Assembly: GCA_002377695.1 (NCBI GenBank)
Contig: DFQH01000001.1
Coordinates: forward strand, 1 to 20,097
DNA from: Citromicrobium sp. UBA3494
GTDB taxonomy: Bacteria; Pseudomonadota; Alphaproteobacteria; Sphingomonadales; Sphingomonadaceae
DNA length: 20,097 bases
Direction of reading: 5' to 3'
A program made the translations under genes and the position numbers. The notes below the pieces were generated by a model, which had not been told where the DNA came from, searched no databases, and saw only the letters and a list, made by a program, of their open reading frames with translations. Numbering within the stretch: the stretch's first letter is position 1; every line of letters begins with the position of its first letter. This document shows positions 15,231 through 20,097 of this stretch, piece by piece.

Positions 15231-16199
15231 ATGGCCCTGTCGGGGTCGAAACAGAGGATATCGGGGCACTCGAAGAAGGCCCAGTACAGCGCTTTCACCG
15301 GCTATGTGGCAATCGTTCTGGCGATGCTGCTGGGGATCGTGCTGCTGGTCGTCTCCCTCATCCAGCCTTCCTCCTTCAGCGGCCTGCGCGGCCTGTTCGG
15401 CGATGCGACCCAGCCCGTCGCAACGGCGAATGCCGGCGCGCGCAGCGGGGGCCGCGGCTTTTTCGATTCGGTCCAGGGCTACCTCGAGGCCGGGCAGCAG
15501 AATGCCGAGCTGAAGAAAGAGGTTGAAATCGCGCGCATCCGCCTCGCCGAGGCGCGGGCTACCGAAGAAGAAAACCGGCGGCTGAAGGCCCTGCTGGGTC
15601 TGCGCGAAACCGAGGTGGAGCCGGTTGCGGTTGCGCGCCTTGTGGGATCGAGCGCCGTGAGCACGCGGCGTTTCGCCTATCTCGGCGCAGGCCGCTCCGA
15701 CGGTGTGAAACCGGGCATGCCGGTTCGCAGCGAGCGCGGGATCGTAGGCCGGGTGCTGGAATCGGGGCGCCATTCCTCGCGCGTCCTGCTGATTACCGAC
15801 AGCGAAAGCGTGCTGCCCGTGCGCCGTGCGGGCGACAACACGGTCGCCTTCGCCGAAGGGCGCGGAGACGGCCTCATCAACATCCGCCTCATCAACCTGG
15901 GGATCAATCCGCTCGAACGCGGCGACGTGTTCGTGACCAGCGGCGCCGGCGGCCTGTATCGGCCGGGCATTGCGGTCGCGATCGTCACCCGGCTGACGGA
16001 CGACGGCGCCGTGGCGCGCATCATCAGCAATCCGGCGGCGACAGACTATGTCGCGGTAGAGCCGATCTGGCAGCCCAACGCCGTGCGCGGCGCGGAAACG
16101 CCCATCGAGGAAGCAATCGGCTCCAACCTGACCGTCAGCGGAAACGAAGAGAGCGAACGGGAGGAAGGCACGCGCCAGTCCGAACTGGTGACGCCATGA
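15231..16199 (+). CDS. mreC: Rod shape-determining protein MreC
   Basis: A 322-residue bitopic protein: basic cytoplasmic N-terminus, one transmembrane helix (about 24-46), a coiled coil (about 86-123, with heptad-like AELKKEVEIARIRLAEAR) and two periplasmic beta domains ending near residue 275. A charged, variable tail follows. The MreC signatures ARLVGSS, GVKPGMPVRSERGIVGRV and LLITDSESVLPV are present. MreC activates the PBP2-RodA synthase by binding PBP2. The gene starts 31 bases after mreB with a GGAGG ribosome binding site, and its stop overlaps mreD (ATGA). Confidence 0.96.
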   Translation: MALSGSKQRISGHSKKAQYSAFTGYVAIVLAMLLGIVLLVVSLIQPSSFSGLRGLFGDATQPVATANAGARSGGRGFFDSVQGYLEAGQQNAELKKEVEIARIRLAEARATEEENRRLKALLGLRETEVEPVAVARLVGSSAVSTRRFAYLGAGRSDGVKPGMPVRSERGIVGRVLESGRHSSRVLLITDSESVLPVRRAGDNTVAFAEGRGDGLINIRLINLGINPLERGDVFVTSGAGGLYRPGIAVAIVTRLTDDGAVARIISNPAATDYVAVEPIWQPNAVRGAETPIEEAIGSNLTVSGNEESEREEGTRQSELVTP

Positions 16200-16753
16200 T
16201 CGAACGGCGCGCCTACAAGACGCGGCGCGACGGGCACGGACGTCAGATCAACCGCGATCAGTCCCCCTTCCTGCTGATCTTCATTCCGTGGGCGACCATC
16301 CTGCTCGCCTCCTATCTGCAAAGCGTGCCCATCGCGACATCGGGGCCCTTGCTGCCGCCTATCGGGTTCCTCTTCCTGCTGGGCTGGCGCCTGCTGCGAC
16401 CGGGGGTCCTGCCAATCTGGTCGGGCCTGATCTTCGGGATCTGGGACGACCTGTTCAGTGGCCAGCCATTCGGATCCGCTATATTCCTGTTATCGGCAGC
16501 GATGCTGGCGATCGAGCTCGTCGACATGCGGTTCCCATGGCGTGGTTTCGCGCAGGACTGGCTGATCGCCGCGATCATCGTGGTGGTCTATATTCTGGCT
16601 GCCACCCTGGTTTCGGGCAGTCGCCTGACGCTGCCGCTGTTCGCCACAATCGTCCCGCAAGTTCTGCTGTCCATCATCGCCTACCCGTTCATCGCCTTCA
16701 TCGTCTCCAGTCTCGACAAGCTCCGCATGATGCGGTTCCGGACCATCGCCTGA
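16196..16753 (+). CDS. mreD: Rod shape-determining protein MreD
   Basis: A 185-residue polytopic inner-membrane protein with about five hydrophobic segments between residues 22 and 175, and a basic N-terminus. MreD is weakly conserved, so the call rests on size, membrane pattern, the motif GLIFGIWDDLFSGQPFG typical of the family, and its place between mreC and the PBP2 gene. The start overlaps the mreC stop by four bases, and its own stop shares a base with the following ATG (TGATG), indicating strong translational coupling. Confidence 0.92.
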   Translation: MIERRAYKTRRDGHGRQINRDQSPFLLIFIPWATILLASYLQSVPIATSGPLLPPIGFLFLLGWRLLRPGVLPIWSGLIFGIWDDLFSGQPFGSAIFLLSAAMLAIELVDMRFPWRGFAQDWLIAAIIVVVYILAATLVSGSRLTLPLFATIVPQVLLSIIAYPFIAFIVSSLDKLRMMRFRTIA

Positions 16754-18840
16754 TGCCTTTCGGCCTTACCAAGCAAGTGCTCAACGAGAGCACGCTGACA
16801 AACAGTTTCGACCGCCGCAGCTTCGTGCTGGGCGTGGGCGGGCTTTCCGTGGGCATGCTGCTTGCCGGCCGGATGGGCTATCTCGCCATTGCCGAGAACG
16901 ACAAGTACGCCGTCGAGAGCGAAAGCAACCGGGTGAACCTGACGCTGATCCCGCCGCGGCGGGGCTGGATCCTCGATCGCAACGGCGCGCCGCTCGCTTC
17001 CAATCAGGCGGACTTCCGCGTCGATATCATTCCCGAGCGGCTGCACGACGGAGAGCGCGAGCTGGATACGCTCGCCAAGCTCCTCAAGCTCGACGATGCG
17101 AAGCTGCGCGATCTGCGCAAGGAAATCGACGAATCGGCGGGCTACGCCCCCATCGAAGTCGCCAGCGGCCTCGATTACGATGCCTTCGCTGCCGTCAGCA
17201 TCCGCCTGCCCGAACTTCCCGGCGTGGTGCCGCAGCGCGGTTTCTCCCGCTACTACCCCACCGGCCCTTCGGTCGGCCACCTGCTCGGCTATGTGGGCGC
17301 GGCCAGCCGCGAGGAGTTCGAGGCGGATCGCAACCCCCTGCTGATCACGCCGGGCTACAAGATCGGCAAGGACGGTGTCGAAAAGCAGTTCGAACAGACC
17401 TTGCGCGGCGAACCCGGCGCCCGGCGGGTAGAGGTGACGGCATCGGGCCGGATCGTGCGCGATCTCAGCACCCGGCCCGACGTTCAGGGCGATCCGGTGC
17501 AGCTGACCATCGACGGCCCGCTGCAGGATTACGCCGCCCGGCGGCTTGGCCTGGAAAGCGGCTCCGTCGTGGTGATGGACTGCCTCACGGGCGAACTGCT
17601 GTGCATGGCATCCATGCCCAGTTTCGACCCCAACTCCTTCTCCGACGGGATCGGCAGCGTCGAATATGCGATGCTGAGCGAGAACGAGCGGGTGCCGCTG
17701 CGTAACAAGGTGCTCAAAGGGCTCTACCCGCCCGGCTCGACGGTCAAGCCGATGCACTCGATGGCGTTCATGCACGAAGGCATCGATCCGAACGAGCGCA
17801 TCGTCTGCGGCGGCGGCCGCCGGATCGGCAACCGCTTCTTCAACTGCTGGAGCAATCACGGCGTCGTCGACATGGCGAAGAGCGTCTACCAGTCCTGCGA
17901 CAGCTACTATTACCACTTCGCCCAGCAGGTCGGGTTCGACAAGGTTGCCGCCTATGCCCGCCGGTTCGGCCTGGGTCAGGAATTCGATCTGCCCGTGGCG
18001 AGCCAGTTCTACGGCACGGTTCCCGATCCGGCGTGGAAGCTGAAGAAGTACGAGCAGGAATGGCAGCCGTACGACACGGTCAATGCCTCGATCGGCCAGG
18101 GCTATTATCTTACAAGCCCGCTCCAGCTGGCGGTAATGGCCACCCGTCTTGCCACCGGGCGCGAGGTTGCGCCTTCCATGATCAAGACGAATGAGCGCAA
18201 GCTCTTCAATTCGCTCGACTTCAACAAGGACCAGATCGACTACATCCACCAGGCGATGAGCGATGTGGTCAACGGCCCGGGCACCGCCGGACGTGCGCGC
18301 CTGCCGATCGACGACGTGCTGATGGCGGGGAAGACGGGAACCGCGCAGGTCGTCTCGCTCAGCAAGTCTGACGGCAAGAGCGGACCGTGGAAGTACCGCG
18401 ACCACGGCCTTTTCGTGTTCTATGCCCCGTTCGACAATCCGCGCTATGCCGGTGCGGTGGTGATCGAACACGGCGGCGGCTCGGGCGCGGCCTATCCGAT
18501 CGCGCGCGACGTGATGACCTTCCTGTTCGATCCGCAAAAGGGCATGGACGCCTTGCGCGCCCTGGAAAAGGAATGGGGCGGCACCGCGCAGCAGCGGCTC
18601 CAGCGCCGGTACGAGGAATATGCGCGCGCTGCGGGCGAAACCATCCCGCCCAGCGCGCCGCTGGATCGCGAAATCCAGGCCCGGGTCGATGCCGAGGCGC
18701 GGATCGAAGCGCAGCGCCACGAAGCCTTCGCGCGCGACAATCCGCGCAGGGTGCGTCGTCCGGACGTGGAAGAACCGGTCGAGGGAGATCGCAATAGCGG
18801 CGCCGGCAGACCATCCGGTGCACAGGGGGCAGCGCAATGA
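16753..18840 (+). CDS. mrdA: Penicillin-binding protein 2 (elongation transpeptidase)
   Basis: A 695-residue class B PBP. A short cytoplasmic tail, one TM helix (about 24-46), the pedestal domain (PPRRGWILDRNG at 67-78) and the transpeptidase domain follow in order: S329-T-V-K332, S381-C-D383 and K527-T-G529. It cross-links peptidoglycan during side-wall growth together with RodA, MreC and MreD, and is the target of mecillinam in E. coli. The ATG at 16753 overlaps the mreD stop; the frame is open further upstream only as the shadow of mreD. After about residue 605 there is a charged, Arg/Glu/Ala-rich C-terminal tail of some 90 residues not needed for the fold. Confidence 0.97.
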   Translation: MPFGLTKQVLNESTLTNSFDRRSFVLGVGGLSVGMLLAGRMGYLAIAENDKYAVESESNRVNLTLIPPRRGWILDRNGAPLASNQADFRVDIIPERLHDGERELDTLAKLLKLDDAKLRDLRKEIDESAGYAPIEVASGLDYDAFAAVSIRLPELPGVVPQRGFSRYYPTGPSVGHLLGYVGAASREEFEADRNPLLITPGYKIGKDGVEKQFEQTLRGEPGARRVEVTASGRIVRDLSTRPDVQGDPVQLTIDGPLQDYAARRLGLESGSVVVMDCLTGELLCMASMPSFDPNSFSDGIGSVEYAMLSENERVPLRNKVLKGLYPPGSTVKPMHSMAFMHEGIDPNERIVCGGGRRIGNRFFNCWSNHGVVDMAKSVYQSCDSYYYHFAQQVGFDKVAAYARRFGLGQEFDLPVASQFYGTVPDPAWKLKKYEQEWQPYDTVNASIGQGYYLTSPLQLAVMATRLATGREVAPSMIKTNERKLFNSLDFNKDQIDYIHQAMSDVVNGPGTAGRARLPIDDVLMAGKTGTAQVVSLSKSDGKSGPWKYRDHGLFVFYAPFDNPRYAGAVVIEHGGGSGAAYPIARDVMTFLFDPQKGMDALRALEKEWGGTAQQRLQRRYEEYARAAGETIPPSAPLDREIQARVDAEARIEAQRHEAFARDNPRRVRRPDVEEPVEGDRNSGAGRPSGAQGAAQ

Positions 18841-19958
18841 GTTCCGTGATACCGGCCCCCATTGCCCGCCAGCCGTGGTCTATGCTGACGCCGCTGATCC
18901 TTCTGACCTGCTTTGGCGCGGCTGTTCTCTATTCGGCGGCGGGAGGCAGCTTCACGCCTTTCGCATCCTCTCACCTGATCCGCTTCGGCATATTCATGGT
19001 CGTGGCACTGGTGATCGCCGCCATGCCCCGCGATTTCGTGAAGCTGGTGGCCTATCCTGCCTATGTGGGCATTCTGCTGCTGCTGGTCGCGGTGGAGGCA
19101 GCGGGCGCAATGGGCGGCGGGAGCCAGCGCTGGCTCGAGGTCGGACCGATCCGTCTCCAGCCCTCGGAACTGATGAAACCGGCCATCGCCCTCGCCCTCG
19201 CCCGCTTTTACGACACGTTGCCTACCGGCATGATCGGTTCATGGCGCGCGCTGGTGCCTGCAGGCGTTATCATCGCCCTGCCCGTGGGCCTCGTCCTGAT
19301 GCAGCCCGATCTGGGCACCGCGCTCGCGATCCTGTTCTCAGGCGCGGTGGTGATGTTCCTCGCCGGCCTGCCGATGAGCTGGTTCCTCAGCGCAGGTGCC
19401 GCCGGAGCGATCGCGGTGCCGCTGGCATACAACTTCGCGCTTAAACCCTATCAGCAGCGCCGTGTGACGACCTTCCTCGACCCCGAAAGCGATCCGCTGG
19501 GCAGTGGCTATCACATCACCCAGTCCAAGATCGCGATCGGTTCGGGCGGATTTTCGGGCAAGGGGTTCAACGAGGGTTCGCAAAGCCACCTGCAATACCT
19601 GCCCGAACCGCACACGGACTTCGTCTTCGCCACGATGGCGGAAGAATGGGGCCTGCTGGGCGGCCTGTTCGTGATCGTTTCCTTCGGCCTGATCCTCTAC
19701 TGGGGCCTCAAGGTGGCGCGTGCGGCGCAAAGCCGGTTCGACCGACTGCTGGCGGCGGGCATGGTGGCGACCATGTTCTTCTACATCGCGATCAACCTGC
19801 TGATGGTTATGGGGCTGGCGCCCGTCGTCGGCATTCCGTTGCCTTTCATGAGCCATGGCGGCTCTTCGATGATGACCAACATGCTGTGCGTGGGCACGCT
19901 GATGATGGTGCATCGCTGGAATACCCAGGGCCGCGGAGGCGGGCTTCTTTCGAGCTGA
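18837..19958 (+). CDS. rodA: SEDS peptidoglycan glycosyltransferase RodA
   Basis: A 373-residue protein with about ten TM segments. SEDS-family features are SQRWLEVGPIRLQPSELMK (96-114), QPDLGTA (156-162), the long extracytoplasmic loop with YLPEPHTDFVF containing the catalytic Asp261, and PLPFMSHGGSS near 340. RodA polymerises glycan strands from lipid II as the partner of PBP2. The ATG overlaps the mrdA stop (ATGA). It is the last gene of the elongasome operon. A weak imperfect hairpin lies about 10-30 bases after the stop, without a T tract. Confidence 0.97.
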   Translation: MSSVIPAPIARQPWSMLTPLILLTCFGAAVLYSAAGGSFTPFASSHLIRFGIFMVVALVIAAMPRDFVKLVAYPAYVGILLLLVAVEAAGAMGGGSQRWLEVGPIRLQPSELMKPAIALALARFYDTLPTGMIGSWRALVPAGVIIALPVGLVLMQPDLGTALAILFSGAVVMFLAGLPMSWFLSAGAAGAIAVPLAYNFALKPYQQRRVTTFLDPESDPLGSGYHITQSKIAIGSGGFSGKGFNEGSQSHLQYLPEPHTDFVFATMAEEWGLLGGLFVIVSFGLILYWGLKVARAAQSRFDRLLAAGMVATMFFYIAINLLMVMGLAPVVGIPLPFMSHGGSSMMTNMLCVGTLMMVHRWNTQGRGGGLLSS

Positions 19959-20077
19959 AGCGCTCTGTTGCGAAGGAAGGGGTTGCACCTTTCGCCACAG
20001 GCCCTATGTGACCGCCTCCCGCCGACGAATCGCACGGGCGATTGACGGCGCGGCCTCATCCACTTGCAGGCCGGTGT

Positions 20078-20097
20078 GGACGCATAGCTCAGTTGGT
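20078..20097 (+). tRNA. 5' end of a tRNA gene, isotype not visible
   Basis: The last 20 bases read as a tRNA start: acceptor strand GGACGCA, the T8-A9 pair of bases, D-stem GCTC and D-loop AGTTGGT. The window ends before the anticodon. A TTGACG hexamer lies at 20042-20047, but no matching -10 is evident. Confidence 0.85.

Noticed and set aside
16288..16752. A 155-residue N-terminal extension of PBP2
   Set aside because: It overlaps nearly all of mreD in another frame; the ATG at 16753 directly precedes the normal short cytoplasmic tail and TM helix.
16681..18837. A 718-codon open frame on the minus strand opposite mrdA
   Set aside because: Antisense shadow of the PBP2 gene in GC-rich DNA; the protein it would give has no family features.
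19968..19997. A terminator after rodA
   Set aside because: An imperfect stem with a bulge and a long loop, with no T tract after it; too weak to annotate.
20042..20070. A tRNA promoter built on TTGACG
   Set aside because: The -35 is good but the base sequence at the -10 position (TGCAGG) is far from consensus and would start within a base or two of the mature tRNA.

Overview
The window is about 20 kb of GC-rich chromosome (roughly 63-66% G+C by eye), with closely packed genes and many ATGA/GTGA start-stop overlaps. The gene order and protein sequences (split glycyl-tRNA synthetase alpha, L25/CTC, Pth, YchF, MutL, MreBCD-PBP2-RodA, DUF1206, Grx-MauE fusion) point to an alphaproteobacterium of the Sphingomonadales, most like the Erythrobacteraceae. 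This placement is from memory of the families, not from a search.

Layout. (1) 1-275: 5' end of glyQ on the minus strand. Opposite it is a four-gene cassette (420-1536): a 41-residue membrane peptide, a membrane protein, a small XRE-type regulator and a second membrane protein. The two units share an intergenic region with overlapping divergent sigma70-like promoters and an inverted repeat. (2) 1608-3454: two tandem TraB/GumN-family lipoproteins. (3) 3585-8911: rplY with a clear terminator, then pth, a CPBP membrane protease, a Tat-exported short-chain dehydrogenase, a DUF4087 protein, ychF and a DUF1206 membrane protein. (4) 8943-10931: a probable operon of a glutaredoxin-MauE membrane fusion, a MaoC-like hydratase and an SGNH hydrolase. 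It is preceded by a perfect CsoR-type palindrome lying exactly between a -35 and a -10 box, and the predicted transcript would be leaderless. (5) 10940-12153: a 1.16-kb AT-richer islet with one DUF2971 gene, bounded by two copies of the 3' end of mutL. (6) mutL on the minus strand, divergent from (7) mreB-mreC-mreD-mrdA-rodA (14156-19958), the complete elongasome (rod-shape) operon. (8) The first 20 bases of a tRNA gene close the window.

The most unusual structure is region 5. The two 50-bp mutL ends differ at five positions, yet both encode VKLSMEEVEKLFGRH plus a stop; all differences are silent or swap one stop codon for another (TGA at the outer copy, TAG at the copy now used by mutL). This is what site-specific integration into the 3' end of a protein gene would leave if the incoming DNA carried a replacement tail. 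No integrase is present in the islet. The second is the CsoR-type operator ahead of the Grx-MauE fusion, with no CsoR/FrmR-type regulator gene in the window. The rest is mostly housekeeping.
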